This document shows positions 1-9,115 of a DNA stretch of 64,000 bases, one piece after another (position 1 is the stretch's first letter; each line of letters opens with the position of its first letter). The DNA is taken from the NCBI GenBank assembly GCA_910577665.1, contig CAJTOJ010000001.1, forward strand, positions 321,027 through 385,026. The letters run 5' to 3'. Source of the stretch: an uncultured Acetatifactor sp. (GTDB taxonomy: Bacteria; Bacillota; Clostridia; Lachnospirales; Lachnospiraceae). Made by a program: the position numbers and the translations under genes. The notes beneath the pieces are model-generated. The model was not told the DNA's origin, did not search any database, and was given only the letters and a program-made list of their open reading frames with translations.

Positions 1-1665
1 ATTATACAAACATCCTAGTTCCCCACAGGTCATATACCCTTCTGCTGCATGCTGTGCCGCCTGCCAGGGGAACGTTAATTCCAGTGTTTTCCGTATGCAA
101 GACACAGCCTCTTCCGGTGAAATATTCTTTTTCCGAAGTTCGTTTAGAATTTCTATATGCTGTAGCTCCTGTCGGTTAATCAAAAGATTCAGATCCAAGG
201 AGGACTTGAGCCTATCTAGTGATTTATCCACCCCTTCCGTATCATTATTATTCAATGCCTTTGCCATTGCATTATATATCGCGAAATCAAGATATCTCTC
301 CATAACAATCTCTTTTCTCTGGTACTCTGTTGGCAGTCCCATCCTCTCAAATAGTTCCATCACAATGGGCATCTGGGTTTTTGTCTTGTTGTTTTCCAGC
401 CTCCGCAATGTCTTCTCGCTACAGATCCCTTCACAGAGTTCCTTCACGGACAGGCCTAACATCTTCCTACGTCTGCGTACTACGTCCCCCACGCAGTAAT
501 TCTGGAACTGCCAGTACAGATAGCAGCAATTATCCATCTGTTGTGGCATCCCATATTCCCTGTAAACCTCTGCCAGGACCCATCTCCACTGCCTTATCTG
601 CACAAGAAGGGAAGCCAGTTCCGTTCTTCGGAGGGGAATGGTATCCTGGGTAATTTCCACAGCTTTGACCGCTGCACTTCTGTTCTCTTTGGAAAGCTGG
701 TTCCACGCTGTCTGCCAGGTCACACCGTCCTCTGTATCCGGCCCCTGTTCCTGACGCCCTATGTATACCACAAGTATCCGTTCCATCCCTTCCAGCAGTT
801 CACACAGATAATACAAACGCTCTGTAGAGCGCAGCATATCCACTGCCCTGGCACAGATGCCCAGCATCTCCATACAGTTCCACTGCCCTTCCGGCTCCTG
901 CATACATTCCCTGCACAGATAGTATGCCACCTTGGGATAGATCCCCACAAACGCTGCCAGATCCATGGAGGAATCTTCTATGGCCGCCAAAAATTGACCA
1001 TAGACCTGGATCTTATAACTATGCCCCGCACAGGTGACTTCTTCGGACATTCCCGCCTTTTTCTCCGCTTTTTGATTGTCCTTCTGTAAGGATTCCACAT
1101 TCCCTCCAAAGCGGACGTATTCCAGCAACAGGTTCCATTCCTTGGCTGACAAAAAGATATGTCTTCTCCTGGCTGTTCCAGGCAGTACAGTAAGTTCCAA
1201 AGCTTCCTTGAACGCGGCACACAGCTTTTCCTGGGAAAGTCCCCGATACTGCATCAATTGAGCCTTCATAGTCAGATAGAATTGTCTCTCAAGGGCTGCT
1301 CCTCCTGTATCCTCTTCCCTGTCTGCCTGCGTATACGACCACATACTTTCTTGCTCATAGCATTGGATCAGCCCTGCTGCCTTCTCCTCATTTCTGTCCG
1401 CTATGGCTTGCAACAGTTCCTGTCGGTTCCGCCACCTTTCATATTCCTCCACGGGCAGGAAATCCTCGAATCCGCTGTTGGCAATCCCCAGCCGCTCTAA
1501 CAGCCGGTCGCGTACCAGTTTGCCAGGCAGGCGCTCCCCCGCCTCGATTCTGGCCAGTGTACTGACAGAACAGATCCCTCCGCAAAGCTGTTCCATCTTC
1601 ACCCTTTTCCCAATCCGCATCCCTGCCAGAAAATTGTGGAAATATACCCCGTCCCTGTACCCCAT
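1..1665 (-). CDS. Double helix-turn-helix transcriptional regulator (partial, runs off left edge)
   Basis: An open frame of 555 codons with no stop begins at ATG 1665, has an AGGGAG ribosome site about 10 nt upstream, and continues past the window edge. Two XRE-like helix-turn-helix segments are visible: one at residues about 15-60 (KRVKMEQLCGGICSVSTLAR) and one at about 385-440 (LSVKELCEGICSEKTLRRLE). The two resemble each other, each having an LCxGICS core, so one probably arose by internal duplication. The stretch between them, and what follows, is helical and Trp/Tyr/Cys-rich, like the TPR-type ligand domains of Rgg/PlcR-class regulators. No membrane segment is seen. It lies downstream of an ABC exporter and is separated from it by a hairpin, so it probably has its own promoter. 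A role in controlling the neighbouring exporter or a peptide-sensing circuit is inference. Confidence 0.72.
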   Translation of the reverse strand, partial: MGYRDGVYFHNFLAGMRIGKRVKMEQLCGGICSVSTLARIEAGERLPGKLVRDRLLERLGIANSGFEDFLPVEEYERWRNRQELLQAIADRNEEKAAGLIQCYEQESMWSYTQADREEDTGGAALERQFYLTMKAQLMQYRGLSQEKLCAAFKEALELTVLPGTARRRHIFLSAKEWNLLLEYVRFGGNVESLQKDNQKAEKKAGMSEEVTCAGHSYKIQVYGQFLAAIEDSSMDLAAFVGIYPKVAYYLCRECMQEPEGQWNCMEMLGICARAVDMLRSTERLYYLCELLEGMERILVVYIGRQEQGPDTEDGVTWQTAWNQLSKENRSAAVKAVEITQDTIPLRRTELASLLVQIRQWRWVLAEVYREYGMPQQMDNCCYLYWQFQNYCVGDVVRRRRKMLGLSVKELCEGICSEKTLRRLENNKTKTQMPIVMELFERMGLPTEYQRKEIVMERYLDFAIYNAMAKALNNNDTEGVDKSLDRLKSSLDLNLLINRQELQHIEILNELRKKNISPEEAVSCIRKTLELTFPWQAAQHAAEGYMTCGELGCLYN

Positions 1666-1861
1666 ATCATTTCTCCCTCTTTGTATAATCCAGTCAATCT
1701 CTTATAGGCAGAGATCAAAATGCCTTTTGACCACAACATCATATCATGTAGGCTATATTTTTACAAGGTACCCATTTCCACACGGTTTATATGGAAAAGA
1801 TGCGTTCAGCTACGCCCATTCGCAAAAATCATGTCTTCTTCTATTTTACATTCCTTACAAA

Positions 1862-1891
1862 GGCCGGGAACCTCTCGTCAGATTCCCGGCC
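1862..1891 (-). terminator. Hairpin terminator after the ABC exporter
   Basis: Perfect 9-bp arms GGCCGGGAA (1862-1870) and TTCCCGGCC (1883-1891) enclose a 12-nt loop. On the minus strand it follows the exporter stop by about 20 nt, but only a short T tract (TTTGTAA) follows the stem, so termination may be partial. A similar stem occurs at 63395-63420. Confidence 0.5.
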
Positions 1892-1911
1892 ATAAGCGCT
1901 TCCTGCATATA

Positions 1912-3546
1912 TCAACTTGAAAAATCCACCGCGGCCAGCCTCCCCTCCCGCAGACAGAACACCTGGTCATAACGTGCCGCCATCTCCCGGCTTAAGGAAT
2001 GGGTTACATGGATGACCATCGGCCCATCTGCCGCCAGCAGCCCTGTTTCCAGCTCCCTGGCCAGTTCCTGGTGGAGAGCTGAGGTAAATTCATCCAGAAT
2101 CAGCACCTGGCAGTCCTTGTAAAGTGCCCTGGCATAAGCCGCCCGTTTTTTCTCCCCACCCGAAAGTTCCCGGGCTGGAAGAATTAGAAGTTCCTGGGCT
2201 GGCATTCCCTCCCTAAGGGCATCTGTCCGGCTTAGGGACATGGCTGTAGCAAGTCTGTCCCCGTCAAGGCTGCCCTCCTCTTCCAGAGTGATATTTGCCA
2301 GGATACTTTTGTGAAAGATAACAGGTTCCTGGGCCACATAGCACACATTCTGAAGCAGTTCTCCCCGTCCTATCTTTTCATAGGAGGTCTCATTCCAGAA
2401 CAGGCTGCCTCCCCATGGAACAAGCTGGCCTAAGAGGAGCTTCAGAAGCGTGGATTTCCCACTACCGCTTTCCCCCACGATGGCATACTTTTTCCCAGCC
2501 TGGAACGCCAGGGACACATCCTTCAGCACAGCCTCCTCCCCATATCCAAAGGTAATATTTCTAAGGGTGATGGACTTCAGCGCTGGCAGCTTCTGTCTGT
2601 CCGTCCATCCCAACTTGCCTTCCACCCCGGTATCCCTGTAAGCGGCAAATTCTGTCCGCAGGCTCCCAACACTCTGGATCCTGGCCAGGGTAGCGCCCAT
2701 GCTGCCCAAAGGACCCAGAATGGAAGAAGCAAGCTGAGTCAGTGCCAGGACACTGCCTGCCGTCAGACCTGTGCCTGTCTCCAGCATAATACCACCCCCA
2801 ACCAGGATCAAGAAAGTGGTGACAGGAGCCAACTGTCCGCCCAACAGCCCCAGCAGATCATAACAGAAGTTAAGCTGGAAGGAAGCTCTGGCACTTTTCT
2901 CCACACAGCTGCCGTACCGTCCCAGGAAATATGCCTCCCGGCCATAGTCCCTGGCTGTACCATACCCGTCTACCAGTGTCACAAGCTGGCTCCTCTCCGC
3001 CGCACCTGCCATAATGCTGGCTTCCTGCAGCACGGTCAGTTTTCTGTTGATCGTCTTCGTCAGAAGCAAATAGACACCAAACAGGGCAGCGCAGAGAATA
3101 GCTGTCTGCCACTGCAGGATCAAGATGGCTCCCAGGGTAACTATCATGACCACCCCGTTTTTCACCAGGGCAAACAGGGAACCATAATGGGCATCCATCA
3201 AGGTAGACATCTGCTGCTGGAACATGGAGAGCACATCTCCAACCCGGCGCTTTTCATGTTCTCTTTCGGACTGCCACAGAAGCCCGGCAAAAAGATCATG
3301 TTTCCACAGGGTGCGGATCTTTTCCATAACTCTTATATCCAGGCGTCTGCTGGTCCAGTAAATGGCCAGGTACAGGAGATAATATCCCGCTGCCACCAGG
3401 CAGAAGGACGAAAATTCCACGTGTCCCGGCTCCCCGGTCACAAGGTCGGCTACTGCCTTTAGCAGCCAGGCAATCCCCAATGCCAGGATCCCCTGCAGAC
3501 TACCCAGAAGGACAGATAGTATGATAGTTACCCTCAGCTTTTTCAT
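1912..3546 (-). CDS. ABC exporter half-transporter (TMD-NBD), probably second partner of a heterodimer
   Basis: This 544-residue protein has a type-1 exporter membrane domain (residues about 1-310, several hydrophobic helices starting with ILSVLLGSLQGILALGIAWL) followed by a nucleotide-binding domain. Walker A is GESGSGKST, the signature is LSGGE and Walker B is VLILDEFTSAL. I chose ATG 3546 because it follows GGGAGGTGACGGT and overlaps the stop of the upstream gene as ATGA. The start frame stays open further upstream, but without a ribosome site. Its translationally coupled upstream partner (3543-5080) is broken, so an originally heterodimeric exporter is probably not functional unless this half works as a homodimer. 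Substrate unknown; the adjacent two-component system and double-HTH regulator suggest a peptide or stress-related substrate, which is inference. Confidence 0.88.
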   Translation of the reverse strand: MKKLRVTIILSVLLGSLQGILALGIAWLLKAVADLVTGEPGHVEFSSFCLVAAGYYLLYLAIYWTSRRLDIRVMEKIRTLWKHDLFAGLLWQSEREHEKRRVGDVLSMFQQQMSTLMDAHYGSLFALVKNGVVMIVTLGAILILQWQTAILCAALFGVYLLLTKTINRKLTVLQEASIMAGAAERSQLVTLVDGYGTARDYGREAYFLGRYGSCVEKSARASFQLNFCYDLLGLLGGQLAPVTTFLILVGGGIMLETGTGLTAGSVLALTQLASSILGPLGSMGATLARIQSVGSLRTEFAAYRDTGVEGKLGWTDRQKLPALKSITLRNITFGYGEEAVLKDVSLAFQAGKKYAIVGESGSGKSTLLKLLLGQLVPWGGSLFWNETSYEKIGRGELLQNVCYVAQEPVIFHKSILANITLEEEGSLDGDRLATAMSLSRTDALREGMPAQELLILPARELSGGEKKRAAYARALYKDCQVLILDEFTSALHQELARELETGLLAADGPMVIHVTHSLSREMAARYDQVFCLREGRLAAVDFSS

Positions 3547-5080
3547 ACCGTCACCTCCCTCATCCCGTTCTGTTCCAGGCACAGCACTGCTGTATATCCC
3601 TCCGGCACATAGGTGCGGTGGGCCACGCTACACAGCGCCATCCGGGGATATCTGGAAAACAGGAGTCTCTCCACCTTCTCCCCCAGTTCCTGATCCAGGC
3701 TGGCGGTGAGTTCATCGGTAAAGAGCAGCTTGGGCCCGGCAAGCAGTGCCCTGGCCAGGGCGATCCGGGCCTTCTGTCCCCCGGACAAGTTCCCGCCGCC
3801 ATCCTCCATAGGCATGTCCAGAGGCAGATCCAGTTCCATGTCCCGGAGCATGTCCGTGAGCGCCTGGTCATCCATCTGGCAGCCCAGGGTAAGATTCTCC
3901 CGCAGGGATCCTGCAAATAAAAATGGCTCCTGGGGCAGATAGGCAATCTCCCCGGTATAATAGTTTAGTACCCCATCCTTAGGCATCCTGTGTCCTGTGA
4001 GAAGTTCCATTTCCCTGGCCGCTCTCCCCCGTGATAAGATATTTTTCTCCCGGGCGGATGGTAAGACTCACCCCTTCCAACAGGGGAGTATCCTCCTCAA
4101 ACCAGAACCGGATATTCCCGGCCTCAAGAAGAATGTCCCCCTCTCCCTGGCTGGTGTGCCGCAGGGACTGGTCCGGCTGCTGGAGATAGTTCTCCAGATC
4201 CTTCCTAATCTCCTGCGTTCCCTTCACATGGCCCCACAGCCGGGTCAGCATGGATCAGGCGCCAGAGCCTGTACCGACAATTCAGCAGCAGAGATGAGCA
4301 CTCCCAAGCCTGCCATGCCCCGCATGGCCAGCAGGCCGCCCACCACCAGGATCAAAGTGTAGACTGCCATATTCTGACCGATTCCCATAAGTTCCACCCC
4401 AAGCAGCCCGGCCTGATAGTCCAGGGCAGCTCTCTCCTCCCGGCGGTTGACCCCGTCAAATTCCCTTTCTGCCAGGGTCTCCATCTGGTTGATATGGATC
4501 TCCCCATACCCCCGATGGATCTCCATCACCTGATCCACCAGGGCTGTCCTCTCCTCCTGCAGGATACCCTGCCTGCGGGCCAGATCTTTGGAGGCAAGAC
4601 GATTGACAAGACCGAAGCAGACCACCGCACCTCCCACTGCCAGGCCGCACTGCCAACTGATACAAAACAGGGTCACACAGCAGATCCCCATCAGAATCAT
4701 CTGCTTCAGAAGATAGGGACCCAGAAAAAATACCCCGAAAGCACGGCCTCCAGCTTCTCTGTGAAGAAGGCCACCTTCTCCTCCCGGCCCTGGCTGTTGT
4801 AAGCATCACCTCCCTGGTGCAGAAAGACCCTGGCCAGTCCGGTCTTGGCCCGGGCAGAAAGACCGGAATATTCCTTTTCCCGGACATAGTTTTCCAGCAG
4901 TTCCAGCACTATGTATCCCAGCAAAAGCCCTCCTGTCACAAAAAAAGCCCCCCTGTCCAGGCTCCTTAACTCCAGACCGCCGATTAGAAGCGCCTCCCAG
5001 TAGACAAAACCGCTGAGAGTCATTGCTGACAGAAACTGCAACGCTATCATCAGACTGATTTTCCCAAATGGATATTTCAT
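3543..5080 (-). pseudogene. Degraded ABC exporter half-transporter with three frame breaks
   Basis: Homology to a TMD-NBD exporter is spread over three reading frames. The first piece (5080-4706) starts at ATG 5080 after GGAGGTGTAAGT and encodes the first membrane helices. A change in a run of six T (minus strand, about 4730) shifts the frame; seven T would restore YFFLGPYLLKQ. The second piece (about 4715-4245) holds the middle helices and stops near 4245. The third (about 4255-3979) holds the start of the nucleotide-binding domain and breaks inside Walker A, which reads GESGQGN instead of GESGxGKS/T, so the catalytic lysine is lost. The last piece (about 4010-3543) retains the Q-loop region, an LSGGQ signature and LLFTDELTASLD as Walker B. 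Loss of the lysine means a single sequencing error cannot explain the damage. Confidence 0.82.
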
Positions 5081-5093
5081 ACTTACACCTCCG

Positions 5094-5111
5094 TATGCGC
5101 TTCAGCGCATA
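5094..5111. repeat. Small perfect hairpin between genes
   Basis: Arms TATGCGC and GCGCATA enclose a TTCA loop. It lies between the DUF1703 remnant and the start of the broken exporter gene. Three other short GC-rich palindromes of the same style occur in gaps at 13941, 29006 and 34106. Confidence 0.5.
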
Positions 5112-5353
5112 TACCATGTCCTTACTTCCCCTTTGACTTGCAGACAAAGGAAAGCAGGAGCTGGCACTTGCTCCTGCCTTCCAAAATACTGCAACAACAT
5201 AAATGCTATCATTCCTGTTGCAGCCATACAAGGGACAGAGTTGTCAAAATATTTGTTGGTATATGCAGGCAATCCTGTCTTATCTACGTAGATTTCAGAG
5301 CGGACAGCTTCCCCAGAACCATTATTGTCCGAATTCAGATATATCCCCCTCTT
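5102..5353 (-). pseudogene. Remnant of an AAA-ATPase-like / PD-(D/E)XK family (DUF1703) gene
   Basis: Directly after the histidine kinase stop, an 84-codon frame begins KRGIYLNSDNNGSG and continues SEIYVDKTGLPAYTN. This matches the conserved start of the AAA-ATPase-like/DUF1703 proteins (M-GIYLNPGN...SxIYVDKTGLI.YTN) common in Lachnospiraceae. There is no ATG at the expected place. The segment that should carry the Walker A (family form SRPRRFGKSMAAN) is missing or shifted; the frame reads SVPCMAATGMIAF and then LLQYFGRQEQ, which resembles the family's later AAYYGR motif. A TGA ends it at 5102, far short of the usual 500-plus residues. I infer a decayed copy left by deletion. Another remnant class is possible, but the IYVDKTGL match is specific. 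Confidence 0.68.
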
Positions 5354-8207
5354 ACACCTCCATTCCCGCCTCCGGATCCTGACTCTCCCCTTCGCCAGCA
5401 CACCACTCCGGGAAGGAGAACTCCACCTTGAACAGATCACCATCCATCAGGATCTGGAAGGTACCTCCCTGGACATGGATCAGGCTCTTGGCAATGGACA
5501 GCCCCAGACCGCTGCCCTCCGTTGTCCTGGACGAATCCCCCCGGATAAAGCGTTCTGTCAGTTCTTCGGGGCAGATGTGCATCTGCTGCCTGGAGATATT
5601 CTTCACGGATGCCAGGACCCGGCCTTCCTGTATGTCTATGTCGATATATACCCTGGTTCCCTCCAGGGCGTACTTGCAGATATTGTGGAACAGATTCTCC
5701 ATCACGCGCCACATGCGGCGGCTGTCCGCATAGATATAGGCCGGAACATCCCCCTTCTCAAAGACTACCTGGAGTCCGCATTCCTCCAGTTTCTCGGAGA
5801 ACTCCCCGATACTCTGGTTCAGAAGTTCTGTCAGGTTCAGCTTTTCCTGCTCCAGCTCTATATTGCCCGAGGAAATCTTGGATGCCTCCACCAGATCATC
5901 GGTAAGCTGTTTCAGACGCTGGGCTTTACTGTCCAGTATGGCAATATAGCCCTTTGCAGGCTCTTCCTCTATCTTCAGGCGCTTCAAGAGATCCACATAA
6001 TTGATAATCGAAGTCAGTGGTGTCTTGATGTCATGGGATACATTGGTGATCAGATCCGTCTTCATCTGCTCATCCTTCATGCTGGTCCGCACTGCCTCGT
6101 AGATGCCTTCCCCGATATGGTTGACCGCATCTGCCAGTTCCCGGCTTGCACCGTGCAGGTTCACAAGATCCACCTTGTACTCCACTTCGCCGTCCCGGAT
6201 CCGCCGGATTCCCTCCTCCACCTCCGTTCGCTCCGCATTTTTCCGGAATATCAGAACTCCCACGAGCCCATCGAAGAGCACCAGCCCTGCCAGAATACAG
6301 AACAGGGCAGCGGAACTTTCCTGCATCTGGTAGGCTGCCACCAGTCCAGCCAGGTTGAGAAACAGAAAGAGATTATAGGGTACCAGTGTGCTGACAGCCG
6401 AGTTCCTGTGCCGGAGTATGAACATTGTCACATTGTGTATCCCCTTACAGATCTTGTACACAAAGCTGTCCATCCAGAGGTTTCCTACTTTAAGCCGACG
6501 CACCAGGCTGTACCAGACTATGGACACAGACACACTCACATATACTCCGAAGAGACCGAATATCCCATAATGATAGAGTCCTGTGAGCTGGATCCCCATG
6601 ACCTTAGCAGGAACCACCCCCGCTGTGGCGGCAATATCCAGGATCATGCGATATCCCCACACACCGCCCCATCCAAGCGCTATCCCCAGCAATACCAGTG
6701 CTTCCGTCCAGATATGGTCAAACCGGTTCAGGTACCATACCCTCTGTCCGTCTTCCTCCTGGGCTGCCCCTGCTGTCACAGTCAGGTAAAGTGCCATTCC
6801 CAGCCACATTGTCACAAGCAGGACGGTCACCGCCAGGATCCTACCCACATTGGGCACTATCCTCTCATACATGGTATTGGCATGGTAAAAGGCATCTCCC
6901 TCCACCGCATAATTCATATCCACTCCCATCCAGATATAAGTGGTGTCTGGATATGCATAATCATACAGGTTAATATACTGGTAGATTTCTTCCTCACTGA
7001 ATACTGTATTTCCCACAAACAGCAGACTGTCCGGGTAATAGATCAGGTATCTTCTGTATTCGGAGAAGAATTCTGTCACTTCCTCATCTGTTCTGTTCTC
7101 CAGTTTTGACACATTGGTATAGGTGCGTATTCCCTCATCTGTGGTCATGCGCACCATATAGGCCACATTGCTTTTTCCTTCCCGGTATGCCTCATTGCAG
7201 ACCTGGTATCTCTCATAGTTCAGCGTAAGGTTCTCTATGGCAGACACCAGATTTTCCTGCAAACGGATGTAGTCCACCCAGTTGTTCACCATATCCTGCA
7301 GCCTTTTCTGCCCATCCACCGTTTGATACCGGCTGTTCAAAAGGGAGAAATAGACCATGGTGCCATCGTCCTCCATGGACACATTGATGCCTTTCAGATC
7401 CTGCGCCATAATGTAGGAGAACACAAACTGGTCTTCCAGCTGTTCCTCCGTATAGGTTTCCATACGCTCCGCAATCAGCGCCAGTTCTTCCTGGCTTTTG
7501 CCTGTAGCGCTTCCAGCAGCAGTCCCACTGTCCCCAACTCCATCCAGCCCGCCCGCTTCCCCTTCTCCCCCTAACTGGTCCGTGCCATCCGCATCCGTGT
7601 CCTGTTCGGTATCCTTCCCTGCAGGCGGTACCCACCCGGCTCCGGTCTGGTCTGTCCTGCCCACATGCCACCAGGCATCGGTATCTCTTTTCTCCACTCT
7701 GTAAAAGCCATCAAATACAAGTTCTCCCTCCTCATTCAAGGAAAAATTCTCCGGATAAAGACAATAGCCAAAATAGTGGACAAAGTCCGATAGACTCACC
7801 ATGCGGTTGGTATACTCCACACCGTACTTTCCCCATTTGATCAAGTCATCCAGCTCATATACCGCAGTGACCTGGCACCCGTTATCCGTACCGATCCGGG
7901 CCGCATACCGGGTCACATCAATCTGTCTGGCCGGATCGAAGATATTGTCTGTCTCCAGTTGTTCCTTCAGGACAACAAGCTGTGTGATGTCAGACACCGC
8001 ATTCCGGAACAGATCATAGTACACCACGGACTCCTCGAATTCCTGCCCGGTATCCATGGTCAGCAGCTGATACACCTGGGTGCCATCAATGGACTCCACT
8101 GCAATATAGGAATTCAGCAATATGCCAGCCACCGCCACCATGGCGCCCATGGCCAGCAGATGCTGCAAAAGTTCCACACCAATTCTCTTCCACACAGGTT
8201 TTCTCAT
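5352..8207 (-). CDS. Large membrane sensor histidine kinase
   Basis: This 951-residue kinase has one N-terminal membrane helix (about 8-32), a long extracytoplasmic region (about 35-450) with an acidic/Gly-Thr low-complexity stretch near residues 190-235, and about five more helices between 452 and 655. A HisKA box follows with the phospho-acceptor His at about 725 (NVSHDIKTPLTS). The HATPase domain has an N box (ENLFHNICKY, about 837) and a G box (EGSGLGLSIA, about 898). ATG 8207 follows TAGGAG. It lies 53 nt downstream of its response regulator gene and should autophosphorylate and pass phosphate to it. The sensed signal is unknown. The nearby exporter genes suggest a drug- or peptide-responsive circuit, but the exporter partner is broken, so the current target is uncertain. 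Confidence 0.9.
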   Translation of the reverse strand: MRKPVWKRIGVELLQHLLAMGAMVAVAGILLNSYIAVESIDGTQVYQLLTMDTGQEFEESVVYYDLFRNAVSDITQLVVLKEQLETDNIFDPARQIDVTRYAARIGTDNGCQVTAVYELDDLIKWGKYGVEYTNRMVSLSDFVHYFGYCLYPENFSLNEEGELVFDGFYRVEKRDTDAWWHVGRTDQTGAGWVPPAGKDTEQDTDADGTDQLGGEGEAGGLDGVGDSGTAAGSATGKSQEELALIAERMETYTEEQLEDQFVFSYIMAQDLKGINVSMEDDGTMVYFSLLNSRYQTVDGQKRLQDMVNNWVDYIRLQENLVSAIENLTLNYERYQVCNEAYREGKSNVAYMVRMTTDEGIRTYTNVSKLENRTDEEVTEFFSEYRRYLIYYPDSLLFVGNTVFSEEEIYQYINLYDYAYPDTTYIWMGVDMNYAVEGDAFYHANTMYERIVPNVGRILAVTVLLVTMWLGMALYLTVTAGAAQEEDGQRVWYLNRFDHIWTEALVLLGIALGWGGVWGYRMILDIAATAGVVPAKVMGIQLTGLYHYGIFGLFGVYVSVSVSIVWYSLVRRLKVGNLWMDSFVYKICKGIHNVTMFILRHRNSAVSTLVPYNLFLFLNLAGLVAAYQMQESSAALFCILAGLVLFDGLVGVLIFRKNAERTEVEEGIRRIRDGEVEYKVDLVNLHGASRELADAVNHIGEGIYEAVRTSMKDEQMKTDLITNVSHDIKTPLTSIINYVDLLKRLKIEEEPAKGYIAILDSKAQRLKQLTDDLVEASKISSGNIELEQEKLNLTELLNQSIGEFSEKLEECGLQVVFEKGDVPAYIYADSRRMWRVMENLFHNICKYALEGTRVYIDIDIQEGRVLASVKNISRQQMHICPEELTERFIRGDSSRTTEGSGLGLSIAKSLIHVQGGTFQILMDGDLFKVEFSFPEWCAGEGESQDPEAGMEV

Positions 8208-8260
8208 AGATATGCTCCTATATGCACCCTGCCGGTTCTGCCAGAGCTTTCTGTAGTTCT

Positions 8261-8959
8261 TTACACAGTTTGCTTTTCAATCTTATATCCCACCCCCCAG
8301 ACCACTTTCAGATACCTGGGTTCCTTGGGGTTGATCTCTATTTTCTCCCGGATATGGCGGATATGCACCGCTACCGTGTTGTCTGCTCCGATAGCATCCT
8401 CATTCCAGATACTCTCGTAGATCTGGTCAATGGAAAATACCCTGCCCTGGTTTTTCATCAGAAGCAGCAGGATATTGTATTCAATAGGGGTCATCTTCAC
8501 AGTCTCCCCGTCAACTGTCACCTGCTTGGTATCATCATTGATCACCAGGCCACCTGCCTGGTACACAGCCTTGCTGTCCCCAATTAAGCTTCCCAGAGAT
8601 GTATACCGACGCAGGTTGGATTTCACCCTGGCCGCCAGCTCCAGGGGATTGAAGGGTTTCGTAATGTAATCGTCCGCACCAATATTCAGTCCCAGGATCT
8701 TGTCTGTATCCTCGGACTTGGCAGAGAGCATGATAATAGGGATGCTACTGTATTCGCGGATCTTCAGCGTGGCCCGGATGCCGTCTAACCGGGGCATCAT
8801 GATATCCATGATCATCAGATGGATTTCCTCTTTCTTCAGGATCTCTATGGCCTGTTCTCCGTCATAAGCCTTATAGATCCCGTATCCGTCCTGTGCCAGA
8901 TAGATTTCAATCGCATCCACAATTTCCCGGTCATCGTCACACACAAGTATATTTGCCAT
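8261..8959 (-). CDS. OmpR/VanR-type response regulator
   Basis: 232 residues with a receiver domain (1-~120) and a winged-helix DNA-binding domain (~130-230). Receiver residues are visible: acidic pair DDD at 8-10, phospho-acceptor Asp in MDIMMPRLDG (about 52), Thr/Ser in MLSAKS, and Lys in YITKPFNPLELAARVK. The C-terminal part has the OmpR-type helix ending VAVHIRHIREKIE. ATG 8959 is preceded by AAAGGATGAGAAGAT. It is the first gene of a kinase-regulator unit and probably binds promoters of this locus. The upstream gap (8960-9115) separates it from pgeF and contains a possible extended -10. Confidence 0.93.
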   Translation of the reverse strand: MANILVCDDDREIVDAIEIYLAQDGYGIYKAYDGEQAIEILKKEEIHLMIMDIMMPRLDGIRATLKIREYSSIPIIMLSAKSEDTDKILGLNIGADDYITKPFNPLELAARVKSNLRRYTSLGSLIGDSKAVYQAGGLVINDDTKQVTVDGETVKMTPIEYNILLLLMKNQGRVFSIDQIYESIWNEDAIGADNTVAVHIRHIREKIEINPKEPRYLKVVWGVGYKIEKQTV

Positions 8960-9043
8960 ATCTTCTCATCCTTTCACGTTGTTCCATGGAAGAACCTTGT
9001 CCGCCAGCTTGCACCGAAACAGAAGCTGCCCATATGATTCCCC

Positions 9044-9052
9044 ATTGTAGCA
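9044..9052 (-). promoter_or_regulatory. Possible extended -10 promoter for the response regulator
   Basis: The minus strand reads TGCTACAAT, an extended -10 pattern about 85-90 nt before the start codon. No good -35 lies 16-18 nt upstream. Just upstream of it is an A/T-rich stretch (TTAAGGAAATCTTCAT) that could be a regulator site. Weak evidence. Confidence 0.3.
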
Positions 9053-9115
9053 CATATCCCCCCTGCAATTCTCTTCCAAATTTATTAGTTTTTATGAAGA
9101 TTTCCTTAAAACCAT

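Noticed and set aside
5325..7109. Long open frame on the plus strand opposite the histidine kinase (about 594 codons)
   Set aside because: The minus-strand frame has full kinase motifs; the plus frame gives a His/Pro/Gln-rich protein with no family and no ribosome site. It is an antisense shadow.
1912..9000. Complete lantibiotic or bacteriocin cluster
   Set aside because: No precursor peptide, modification enzyme or immunity gene could be found, and one exporter gene is broken.
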